A stretch of DNA of 5,910 nt from assembly GCA_021159235.1 (NCBI GenBank), contig JAGGSF010000023.1, forward strand, positions 1 through 5,910, in the 5' to 3' direction. Positions 1 through 5,910 of the stretch are shown here, piece after piece. Every line of letters begins with the position of its first letter. Position 1 is the stretch's first letter. This DNA comes from Deltaproteobacteria bacterium (lineage in GTDB: Bacteria > Campylobacterota_A > Desulfurellia > JAGGSF01). Both the position numbers and the translations under genes were made by a program. Below the pieces are notes generated by a model, which saw nothing but the letters and a program-made list of their open reading frames with translations, did no database searches and was not told the origin of the DNA.

Positions 1-68
1 TCGCTACTAAGACCTATGTTGAACCCATAACATCCGATGTGGTTTCAAAGATTATGTCGAGGATTTGA
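1..68 (+). CDS. possible C-terminal tail of an upstream gene (partial)
   Basis: The frame beginning at base 3 is open from the window edge to a TGA at 66-68 and would encode 21 residues ending SKIMSRI. The residue composition is plausible for a protein C-terminus, and the strand matches the downstream operon. The fragment is too short to assign to any family. The other two plus-strand frames meet stops within the first 30 bases, so this is the only forward frame that could enter from outside. It may equally be non-coding. Confidence 0.25.
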   Translation, partial: ATKTYVEPITSDVVSKIMSRI

Positions 69-127
69 GGAAATTGATAAAATGCAAACAGAAGGAATAA
101 GTATGCGACTGCCCCCCGACTCCCTGC

Positions 128-231
128 TCGCTAACGCTCGCTTCGGTGCTATTGCACTCGGACAACAGGAGGATATCTGACTTCGCTATCGCTCGCCCAA
201 ATTCCTCGTTTCGCTCGGAACTTCGGATATC
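128..231. repeat. GC-rich imperfect tandem direct repeat, two units of about 50 bp
   Basis: Two adjacent units (128-177 and 183-231) share the same skeleton. Each begins with a 14-base core TCGCTAWCGCTCGC (128-141 and 183-196), has CTCGGA in the middle (157-162 and 214-219), and ends with GGATATC (171-177 and 225-231). The bases between these anchors differ. The stretch is clearly more GC-rich than the AT-rich operon that follows. On the minus strand it reads open as a low-complexity Ser/Glu/Arg/Ala-rich peptide, as is common for dispersed repeats containing GCGAGCG. No clear stem-loop, transposase or terminal inverted repeat is visible. It may be a relic of a dispersed intergenic repeat family or part of the operon leader. 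Confidence 0.6.
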
Positions 232-255
232 CCCAAAACGTTAAGTGAAGCGACT

Positions 256-260
256 GGAGG
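256..260 (+). promoter_or_regulatory. Shine-Dalgarno site of the helicase gene
   Basis: GGAGG lies 8 bases before the ATG at 269. This decides the start: the longer frame could begin at a GTG at 245, but that codon is upstream of the GGAGG and has no ribosome-binding site of its own. No convincing archaeal TATA box/BRE is seen just upstream. Confidence 0.75.
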
Positions 261-268
261 ATGGTAAA

Positions 269-3200
269 ATGATTAGTGAGGGCAATATTATTAAAGGGCC
301 ATTCTGGAATGAACCCGTTAAGGTTGAAAAAATTGAAGAAATAAGCAATTACATTCGTATCGTAGGTTCCACAACTCGCTCAAAACAATATGTAAATCAA
401 CTCGTAAAAAAAGAAGATACAAACAAATTAGAAATAATGGAATCAGCCATTGACCTATCTTCAAATCCAGAGGATGCTTTCTTTGTAATTGAAGCAACGC
501 GATTCAAATTCGCATCTCTTTTTGACCCGCTTCTCGCGATGAATGTCTCAAAAATAGACCCTCTCCCATTCCAGATAGAAGCTGTATATGGATATGTCCT
601 GAAACAGCCGCATATAAGATTTCTGATTGCAGATGATCCTGGTGCAGGAAAGACAATAATGGCAGGGCTGATATTGAAAGAGTTAAAGTTGAGAAGGCTT
701 GCAAAGAGGGTATTGATCGTCGTACCTGGACATCTAAAAGATCAATGGAGAAGAGAGTTAAAAGAGAAGTTTGATGAAAAATTCATGGTGCTTGATAGAA
801 ATACTTTTAATGCCCACTATGGAGAAAATCCATGGGAAAAGAGCGATCAGGTAATAACATCCATTGATTTTGCAAAACAGGATGAGATACTCGCAAGCTT
901 AAGTTCAGTCCACTGGGATTTAGTGATTGTTGATGAAGCACACAAAATGTCTGCATACAGATATAGTGATAAAATTTCAAGAACCCAGCGATATAAACTG
1001 GGAGAGGTCTTATCAAGATCATCAAACCATCTTCTTTTTCTAACTGCAACACCACACAAAGGAGACCCTGAAAACTTTAGATTATTTTTAGACCTTTTGG
1101 TGCCGGGATTTTTTGCATCGCCTGAAATGGTAGAAGAATCTCTAAAAAATAAAGATAACCCATTATTCATAAGAAGATTGAAGGAAGATCTCAAAGATTT
1201 TGAAGGAAAGCCCATTTTCACGAGAAGATTCCCGAAAACGATAAAATTTCATCTTTCTGAGGCTGAAAAGGAATTGTATAATGAAGTCTCACGTTACGTA
1301 ATTGAACAATACAACAAAGCACTGCAATCAGATAAAAGGAGGAATGTTGCCTTTGCCCTTATGATTCTTCAGAGAAGAATGGCATCAAGCACATATGCTC
1401 TTTTAAAATCATTAGAAAGAAGAAAAGATAGACTGGAGAAGATACTGAAAGGGGAGGAAAAGCAAAAAGAAATATCTGTTGATTACGAAGAAATAGAGGA
1501 TCTTGAAGAGAGTGAAAGATGGAAAAAGGAAGAGGAATGGGAATCAGTTACTGTAGCCAGAGATCCAGAGGAATTAAGGCGTGAAGTAGAAACACTCAAT
1601 AAACTTATTGAAAAAGCGAGGAAAGTAATAAACAGCGAAAAAGAGGTAAAACTCAGAGAACTCAGAAAGGCAATTGAGGAGGGCTTTAAGAAAATCAGAG
1701 AGATAAACGGTAATCCAAAGATTCTGATATTTACTGAGTCAAAAGATACGCTTGAATACCTTGTAAAAAGGATAAGAACCTGGGGTTATAAAGTTAATTA
1801 CATACACGGTGGAATGAGCATAGATGAGAGAATAAAGGCGGAAAAGATATTCAGAGATGAAACTGATGTGATGGTGGCAACGGAAGCTGCAGGAGAGGGA
1901 ATAAACCTTCAGTTCTGCCATATCATGATAAATTACGACATCCCCTGGAACCCAAACAGGCTTGAGCAGAGGATGGGAAGAATCCACAGATACGGACAGC
2001 AGAAGGATGTTTACATATTCAACCTTGTAGCAAAGGATACAAGAGAAGGAAAGGTTCTGGCAAAACTCTTTGATAAGTTGGAAGAGATAAGAAATAAACT
2101 TGGAAGCGATAGGGTCTTTGATGTTATTGGTGATGTGTTTGAAGGTAAAAATCTGTATCAGCTGATTCTTGATGCCGTAACCAATGCAAAGAGCATGGAC
2201 GAAATTCTGAAGGAGCTGGATGTTGAGCCAGACGAGGAGTATATAGCGAGGATAAAAGAAGCACTGGGTGAAAGCCTGGCAACGAGATTCATTGATTATA
2301 CCCGAATAAAAGAGATGGCTGAAAGAGCAAGGGAATATCGGCTTATTCCAGAGTATGTGGAGGAGTTCTTTAAGAAGGCATTTACGAAGGCAGGAGGAAA
2401 ATTCAGGGAAATTAAAGGAGATTTTATAGCCATAGATGCTGCTCCCTATGAAATAAGAAAGATTGCGGAAAATGTTGAATCTAAGAACAGATATGGTGTG
2501 GTGATGAGAAGGTATCCCAAAGTAACATTTGACAAGGATGTTGCATTTAAGAATCCTGATGCAGAATTTATATCATTTGGTCATCCATTGTTCGAAACCC
2601 TTTTAAAATGGGTTGTTGAAAAATTTGGAGAAGAAGCAAAGAGAGGTGCTATCTTCAAAGACCCATCTGGAAGATTGGATGGCTATATCTGGTTTTACAT
2701 AGGGGAAGTGAAAGATGGGAAAGGTGAGATTGCGGGTAGAAAGATTCTGGCGATTTATGATGACGGAAAGAGTCCAAGAGAGATAAACCCTGCAATTTTA
2801 TGGGACCTTTCTCCCTGTAATGATGTTGGGAATAACTTTAGAGTGCCTGACAGAGATGAGTTGCTACCTTTTGCCATTGAGGTTGTGGAGAGATATAAAG
2901 AGGAAATTGCCAAAGAGAGAAACAGGCAGGCAGAAATAAAAAGGAAGTATGGACTGAAGTCTCTTGATTATCTCATTAGAAAACTTGATGCTGATCTTGC
3001 GGAGCTCTATGAAAGGCAGGCGAGAGGGGAAAAGGTTGATTTACCAATTGGAAATAAGGAGGAGCAAAAGAAAAGATATGAAATGGCGGAAAAAGAGCTT
3101 GAAAAAGAGATACAGCAGGAGCAGAGCCTCTCAATATCCATGCCAGAGCTTTTGACGGTAATTAGGGTTATTCCAGGGAAAGCTGAAATGGTCGAGGATG

Positions 3201-3577
3201 AGGAGATTGAAAGCATAGGAATGGAAGTAGCGATGGAATACGAGAGATTGTGCGGTAGGATTCCAGAGGATGTTTCAAAAGAGAATCTTGGTTTTGATAT
3301 TCGCTCAAAGGGTAAAGATGAGACAAGATACATAGAGGTAAAGGCGAGGGTAGAAGAAGGCGATGTTGCTCTAACTCCAAACGAGTGGTTTAAAGCAAGA
3401 AGGTTTAAGGAGCAGTACTGGTTTTATGTGGTGGTAAATGCGAAAACTATTCCAACGCTATACATAATAAACAACCCTGCTGAAAACCTGAAGCCACAGG
3501 AGAAAGTTGAAGTTGTGAGATTCATTGTTCCCGCAGGAGAGTGGAAAAACAAAAGCCAGGAGGTGTGGAGAAAATGA
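269..3577 (+). CDS. SNF2-family helicase with C-terminal DUF3883 nuclease-like domain (DrmD-like)
   Basis: This is a 1102-residue superfamily 2 ATPase of the SNF2/RapA group, expected to translocate on double-stranded DNA using ATP. Visible motifs, numbered from the ATG at 269, are Walker A GAGKT (125-129), DEAH (222-225), TATPH (259-263), motif V ATEAAGEGINLQ (537-548) and motif VI QRMGRIHRYGQ (567-577). A charged, Lys/Glu-rich, probably coiled-coil insertion separates the two RecA-like lobes (about 385-480), and another charged helical stretch covers about 870-955. The last roughly 110 residues resemble DUF3883 (PF13020). GFDIRS (1008-1013) and YIEVKA (1021-1026) give a D...ExK pattern like PD-(D/E)XK nucleases. 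COG0553 proteins of this build occur in DISARM and related defence clusters. It is the first gene of the operon, and its stop overlaps the next start as ATGA. The helicase call is secure. Nuclease activity and the DISARM relation are inferred, and a repair or chromatin-type role is the alternative. Confidence 0.93.
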   Translation: MISEGNIIKGPFWNEPVKVEKIEEISNYIRIVGSTTRSKQYVNQLVKKEDTNKLEIMESAIDLSSNPEDAFFVIEATRFKFASLFDPLLAMNVSKIDPLPFQIEAVYGYVLKQPHIRFLIADDPGAGKTIMAGLILKELKLRRLAKRVLIVVPGHLKDQWRRELKEKFDEKFMVLDRNTFNAHYGENPWEKSDQVITSIDFAKQDEILASLSSVHWDLVIVDEAHKMSAYRYSDKISRTQRYKLGEVLSRSSNHLLFLTATPHKGDPENFRLFLDLLVPGFFASPEMVEESLKNKDNPLFIRRLKEDLKDFEGKPIFTRRFPKTIKFHLSEAEKELYNEVSRYVIEQYNKALQSDKRRNVAFALMILQRRMASSTYALLKSLERRKDRLEKILKGEEKQKEISVDYEEIEDLEESERWKKEEEWESVTVARDPEELRREVETLNKLIEKARKVINSEKEVKLRELRKAIEEGFKKIREINGNPKILIFTESKDTLEYLVKRIRTWGYKVNYIHGGMSIDERIKAEKIFRDETDVMVATEAAGEGINLQFCHIMINYDIPWNPNRLEQRMGRIHRYGQQKDVYIFNLVAKDTREGKVLAKLFDKLEEIRNKLGSDRVFDVIGDVFEGKNLYQLILDAVTNAKSMDEILKELDVEPDEEYIARIKEALGESLATRFIDYTRIKEMAERAREYRLIPEYVEEFFKKAFTKAGGKFREIKGDFIAIDAAPYEIRKIAENVESKNRYGVVMRRYPKVTFDKDVAFKNPDAEFISFGHPLFETLLKWVVEKFGEEAKRGAIFKDPSGRLDGYIWFYIGEVKDGKGEIAGRKILAIYDDGKSPREINPAILWDLSPCNDVGNNFRVPDRDELLPFAIEVVERYKEEIAKERNRQAEIKRKYGLKSLDYLIRKLDADLAELYERQARGEKVDLPIGNKEEQKKRYEMAEKELEKEIQQEQSLSISMPELLTVIRVIPGKAEMVEDEEIESIGMEVAMEYERLCGRIPEDVSKENLGFDIRSKGKDETRYIEVKARVEEGDVALTPNEWFKARRFKEQYWFYVVVNAKTIPTLYIINNPAENLKPQEKVEVVRFIVPAGEWKNKSQEVWRK
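3558..3565 (+). promoter_or_regulatory. Shine-Dalgarno site of the MNT gene
   Basis: AGGAGGTG, a near-perfect match to the anti-Shine-Dalgarno sequence, lies inside the last codons of the helicase and 8 bases before the ATG at 3574. It selects this ATG over an in-frame GTG at 3541, which would add 11 residues. Confidence 0.85.
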
Positions 3578-3894
3578 AGGAAAAAATCAAAGACGAAATT
3601 GAGAAAATCTTAAAAGAGAATCGCTTGACCCTTAAAAGTGTGATACTGTTTGGCTCACGAGCAAGAGAAAGTCATGTCTCAGAAAGTGATTGGGACATTC
3701 TCGTTGTTTTAAAGGAGAATATCCACAGCTTTGGAAAAGTAAGAATAAGGTATGAGATTTACAGGGCACTACATAAGAAATTCCGCAAATCTTCCTTTGA
3801 TGTATTTGTGAAATCGGAGCAGGAGTTTAATGAAGAAGCATCTGTAATGAACACAATATCCAACGAAGCGACAAGGAAGGGTGTAATGCTATGA
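3574..3894 (+). CDS. MNT-type minimal nucleotidyltransferase, probable antitoxin of HEPN partner
   Basis: This 106-residue protein has the fold signature of the minimal nucleotidyltransferases (PF01909/PF18765, MntA-like). Residues 26-46 carry FGSRARE followed by SDWD: Gly27-Ser28 form the nucleotide-binding turn, and Asp39 and Asp41 are the two metal ligands. A third carboxylate, Asp76 in SSFDVFV, completes the expected catalytic triad, so the enzyme looks intact. The usual Gly after GSRAR is Glu here. In characterised pairs such as Shewanella MntA-HepT, the MNT protein silences its HEPN partner by transferring AMP groups to it. The HEPN gene follows directly with a 4-nt ATGA overlap, which supports the same partnership here. 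The gene also starts by overlapping the helicase stop by 4 nt, so it is translated within the defence operon and not as a free-standing toxin-antitoxin unit. The antitoxin role is inferred from family and context. Confidence 0.9.
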   Translation: MKEKIKDEIEKILKENRLTLKSVILFGSRARESHVSESDWDILVVLKENIHSFGKVRIRYEIYRALHKKFRKSSFDVFVKSEQEFNEEASVMNTISNEATRKGVML

Positions 3895-4301
3895 CAGGAA
3901 AAGAAGATGTGATAAAGAAATGGATTCAGAAAGCAGAAGTTGACATTAAAACAGCAAAAATACTCATAGAATCTGAAGACCCACCAACTGAATCTATTTG
4001 CTTTCATGCACAGCAGGCGGTTGAGAAATTCCTTAAAGCATATTTAACATATATGGATATAAGAGCAGGGAAAACCCATGATATCGTATCTTTACTTGAA
4101 ATGTGCATTGAGAAAGATAAAGAATTTAAAAATCTGGATATAGAAAAACTGGGAAATCTCACATTTTACGCTGTGGATGTAAGATATCCTGAAACACTAT
4201 ATACACCTTCATTGGAGGAGGCACAAGAGGCTTTGGAATTGGCAGAGAAAGTTAAAAGTTTTGTATTAAAAAAACTGGTGAAGGATCGGGATGAAAGATA
4301 A
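3891..4301 (+). CDS. HEPN-domain protein, probable toxin/RNase partner of MNT
   Basis: This 136-residue, all-helical protein belongs to the HEPN family (PF05168, COG2250). The family signature is clear at about 36-50, ICFHAQQAVEKFLKAYL, followed by THDI at 62-65. HEPN proteins are often metal-independent RNases with an Rx4-6H motif. Arg58 and His63 fit Rx4H numerically but sit in the loop where this subfamily simply conserves THD. At the usual catalytic position near the C-terminus there is Arg98 in DVRYPETLY, with no histidine following. The Arg is kept and the His appears replaced, so RNase activity is uncertain and a structural or nucleotide-binding role is possible. The ATG overlaps the MNT stop by 4 nt. 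A weak GGAAGGGTG site (3875-3883) lies 7 bases upstream. The 3' end overlaps the methylase start by 11 nt, tying its translation to the methylase. Confidence 0.9.
   Translation: MTGKEDVIKKWIQKAEVDIKTAKILIESEDPPTESICFHAQQAVEKFLKAYLTYMDIRAGKTHDIVSLLEMCIEKDKEFKNLDIEKLGNLTFYAVDVRYPETLYTPSLEEAQEALELAEKVKSFVLKKLVKDRDER
4277..4281 (+). promoter_or_regulatory. Shine-Dalgarno site of the methylase gene
   Basis: GGTGA lies 9 bases before the ATG at 4291, inside the HEPN coding region. It is a moderate match to the GGAGGTGATC consensus. Together with the 11-nt gene overlap it suggests translational coupling. Confidence 0.55.
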
Positions 4302-5790
4302 ACGCTTCATAGAGGAAAGCTTTCCCGTTAAGGAAGTTAGTGAAATTTCTGCGAAGGAGAAAAACATAAGGCACGGGCATATATCAACTTTGCATATATG
4401 GTGGGCGAGACGACCTTTAGCTTCGTCAAGAGCCACAAATTATGCTGCATTAATTTCTGCTCCAAAAGACGAGGTTGACTGGGATAAGAAAAGGCAGTTT
4501 ATAATTAAGCTTTCAAAATGGGAGAATTCGCTGAATCATCACATGATTGAGAAAGCTAAAAAAGATATTCTTAACGCAAATGGGGGGAGACCTTTGAGGA
4601 TTCTTGACCCATTTGCTGGTGGTGGCTCTATACCTTTAGAAGCATTAAGGCTTGGATGTGAAACCCATGCAGTTGAATACAATCCTGTTGCAGTTCTGAT
4701 CTTAAAATGCACACTTGAGTATCCACAAAAATATGGAGAGAAAGTAAAGAAAAAAGTGCGAGATAATTTCGGAATGGAAACGGAAATTGAGGTTAACCCA
4801 CTGCTTGAAGATGTAAAGAAATGGGGGAATTTCGTCTTAGAAGAAGCAAAAAAGGAGATTGGAAGGTTTTATCCAAATGATGAAGATAGTTCAATTTCTG
4901 TAGGCTATATATGGGCAAGGACAATTCCCTGTCAGAATCCAGCATGTGGAGCTGAAATTCCTTTGATGCGTCAGTTCTGGCTGGCAAGAAAGAGCAATAA
5001 AAAGATTAGCCTTTATCCCTATGTTGACGGAAAAGAAGTAAGGTTTAAGATTGCTGGGAATGGCTACGAAAAGATACCTGCAGGCTTTGACCCGTCAAAA
5101 GGCACTGTTTCAAGGGCAATAGCAACATGTCCGGTTTGTGGATATACAGTAGATGATAAAACAACGAGAAAGCTCTTTCAGGAGGGAGAAGCCAGAGAGA
5201 GAATGGTTGCGGTTGTTTTGCACAAACCCGGAACAGAGGGGAAAAGATACAGGCTGGCAACTGAGAAGGACATGAAAGTTTTTAGAGAAGCAGAAGAGTA
5301 TATGGAAGAAAAAAGAAAGAGATTAATGGATGAGTGGGGAATTGATCCTATGCCAGATGAGCCATTAAGACGAGTTCCTGTAACTTTTGGTGTAATAAAT
5401 GTATGGGTTTACGGTATGAACACTTGGGGTGATCTTTTTAACTCTCGTCAAAAGCTTGCACTGATTACTTTTGTGGAAAAAGTGAGGCTTTCTTACCAAA
5501 AGATGATTGAGAAAGGATACGATGAGGAGTATGCGAAGGCGGTGGTGAGTTATCTTAATTTAGCTTTAGGCAGATTAGCGGATTATTCTACTACTTTAAC
5601 TGTATGGGAAAATAATCGAGATACCATTGCAGATACATTTTCACGACAAGCATTGCCAATGATTTGGGATTATATTGAAGCAAATGCTATTGGCTCATCT
5701 TCAGGCAATTGGCTATCTGGTATAAACTGGATTCTAAATGTCCTCTCCCACCTTTCCCAGATTCCACCTGTTCGAATGGAGGAGGAATAA
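4291..5790 (+). CDS. DUF1156 / COG1743 adenine-specific DNA methylase, N-terminal half only (split or truncated)
   Basis: The first 50 residues carry the DUF1156 hallmark RHGHISTLHIWWARRP (27-42). The S-adenosylmethionine-binding motif I is DPFAGGGSIPLEA (106-118), followed by the strand-2 acidic residue Glu129 in AVEYNPVA. A Zn ribbon of the kind that defines COG1743 is formed by Cys214/Cys219 and Cys280/Cys283. The family-typical stretches YGMNTWGDLFNSRQ (374-387) and SRQALPMIWDY (451-461) are present. The role expected from the family is N6-adenine methylation of host DNA. Relatives are, from memory, about 850-1000 residues long and carry the catalytic DPPY motif in the second half. Here the frame stops at residue 499, right after SQIPPV, and no DPPY is seen in any forward frame up to the window end. 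Alone it should bind SAM but lack the catalytic loop. A separately encoded C-terminal half downstream is the leading explanation, and pseudogene formation is the alternative. Confidence 0.9.
   Translation: MKDKRFIEESFPVKEVSEISAKEKNIRHGHISTLHIWWARRPLASSRATNYAALISAPKDEVDWDKKRQFIIKLSKWENSLNHHMIEKAKKDILNANGGRPLRILDPFAGGGSIPLEALRLGCETHAVEYNPVAVLILKCTLEYPQKYGEKVKKKVRDNFGMETEIEVNPLLEDVKKWGNFVLEEAKKEIGRFYPNDEDSSISVGYIWARTIPCQNPACGAEIPLMRQFWLARKSNKKISLYPYVDGKEVRFKIAGNGYEKIPAGFDPSKGTVSRAIATCPVCGYTVDDKTTRKLFQEGEARERMVAVVLHKPGTEGKRYRLATEKDMKVFREAEEYMEEKRKRLMDEWGIDPMPDEPLRRVPVTFGVINVWVYGMNTWGDLFNSRQKLALITFVEKVRLSYQKMIEKGYDEEYAKAVVSYLNLALGRLADYSTTLTVWENNRDTIADTFSRQALPMIWDYIEANAIGSSSGNWLSGINWILNVLSHLSQIPPVRMEEE
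5778..5786 (+). promoter_or_regulatory. Shine-Dalgarno site of the small downstream gene
   Basis: GGAGGAGGA, with 7 bases between its second GGAGG core and the ATG at 5793, forms the last sense codons of the methylase fragment (Glu-Glu-Glu tail). It is one of the strongest ribosome-binding sites in the window and indicates that the downstream frame is truly translated. Confidence 0.8.
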
Positions 5791-5792
5791 GA

Positions 5793-5910
5793 ATGAACAA
5801 AAATGAAGCAGAAAAAATTCTTGAAATAATGGCATTAGCTGATGGAGGATGTGAATACTGTGTTAGGGAGCTTTATATGAAATTTATTGAAAATTTTCCA
5901 GAATATACAC
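5793..5910 (+). CDS. small CxxC-containing protein of unknown function (partial, 3' end outside window)
   Basis: The frame opens with an ATG two bases after the methylase stop and stays open to the window end, giving 39 residues. The start is MNKNEAEKILEIMALADGG, followed by CEYC, a CxxC pair that could be half of a metal site or a redox pair, and then a predicted amphipathic helix (VRELYMKFIENF). No family is assigned. It does not resemble the DPPY-containing half of the methylase, so it is not simply a frameshifted continuation. Its position, strong Shine-Dalgarno site and spacing place it in the same operon. It could be a small accessory or adaptor of the system, or the N-terminus of a larger protein whose length cannot be seen. 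Confidence 0.75.
   Translation, partial: MNKNEAEKILEIMALADGGCEYCVRELYMKFIENFPEYT

Noticed and set aside
71-84. AT-rich patch that might be an archaeal TATA box for the operon.
   Set aside because: It does not match the TATA/BRE consensus well, it is nearly 190 bases from the helicase start, and no transcript start information is available.
82-180. A 32-codon plus-strand frame from an ATG at 82 to a TGA at 178-180.
   Set aside because: Much of it runs through the first repeat unit and looks like translated repeat. The only GAGG upstream is weak and spaced 11 bases from the ATG, and no family resemblance is seen.
202-220. Possible hairpin between TTCC and GGAA in the second repeat unit.
   Set aside because: Only four base pairs form, the extension is mismatched, and there is no U-tract, so neither a terminator nor a riboswitch is supported.
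101-240. Minus-strand open stretch encoding a Ser/Glu/Arg/Ala-rich peptide across the repeat.
   Set aside because: No start codon with a ribosome-binding site was identified. The low-complexity peptide is explained by GCGAGCG-rich repeats, and such dispersed repeats are often open by chance.
245-268. GTG at 245 as the helicase start, adding 8 residues.
   Set aside because: The GGAGG at 256-260 lies downstream of it and is ideally spaced for the ATG at 269.
2964-3380. Overlapping short frames on both strands inside the 3' part of the helicase gene.
   Set aside because: They lie wholly within the well-supported helicase frame, have no ribosome-binding sites and have unlikely compositions. They are shadows of the coding sequence.
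3541-3573. GTG at 3541 as the MNT start, adding 11 residues.
   Set aside because: The strong AGGAGGTG at 3558-3565 points to the ATG at 3574, which also gives the 4-nt ATGA overlap seen at the next junction and a normal MNT length.
1-5910. CRISPR array, tRNA, rRNA, transposase or terminal inverted repeats.
   Set aside because: No regularly spaced repeats, cloverleaf-like stretch, conserved rRNA segment or transposase motif was found when reading both strands.

Overview
The window is most likely from an archaeon, possibly thermophilic, on a defence-island stretch of the chromosome. This is inference from sequence style: proteins rich in Lys and Glu, Arg written almost entirely as AGA/AGG, frequent ATA for Ile, strong GGAGG-type Shine-Dalgarno sites, and family content familiar from Archaeoglobales and methanogen/ANME genomes. 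A thermophilic bacterium cannot be excluded from the sequence alone.

Layout: positions 1-268 hold no convincing complete gene. They contain a possible C-terminal tail of an upstream gene (to 68) and a GC-rich, imperfect, roughly 50-bp tandem repeat (128-231). From 269 onward the plus strand is a tightly packed operon of five reading frames with essentially no intergenic space: (1) a 1102-aa SNF2/RapA-type helicase with a C-terminal DUF3883 nuclease-like domain (269-3577); (2) a 106-aa MNT-type minimal nucleotidyltransferase (3574-3894); (3) a 136-aa HEPN-domain protein (3891-4301); (4) a 499-aa DUF1156/COG1743-type adenine DNA methylase with a Zn ribbon (4291-5790); (5) the start of a small CxxC-containing protein that runs off the window (5793-5910). 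Junctions 1/2 and 2/3 are 4-nt ATGA overlaps, 3/4 overlaps by 11 nt, and 4/5 is 2 nt apart. Every gene has a Shine-Dalgarno-like site, and for genes 2 to 5 that site lies inside the preceding gene.

Functional reading: a DNA translocase/nuclease and an adenine methylase form a restriction-modification-like or DISARM/BREX-like anti-phage module. An MNT-HEPN pair (a toxin-antitoxin class) sits between them, which suggests a combined DNA-modification and RNase or growth-arrest defence. The most unusual point is that the methylase reading frame stops just before the place where the catalytic DPPY motif is expected. The methylase is therefore either split into two genes or broken. A strong ribosome-binding site for the next gene is built into its last codons, which argues that this junction is a maintained arrangement and not a random nonsense mutation.
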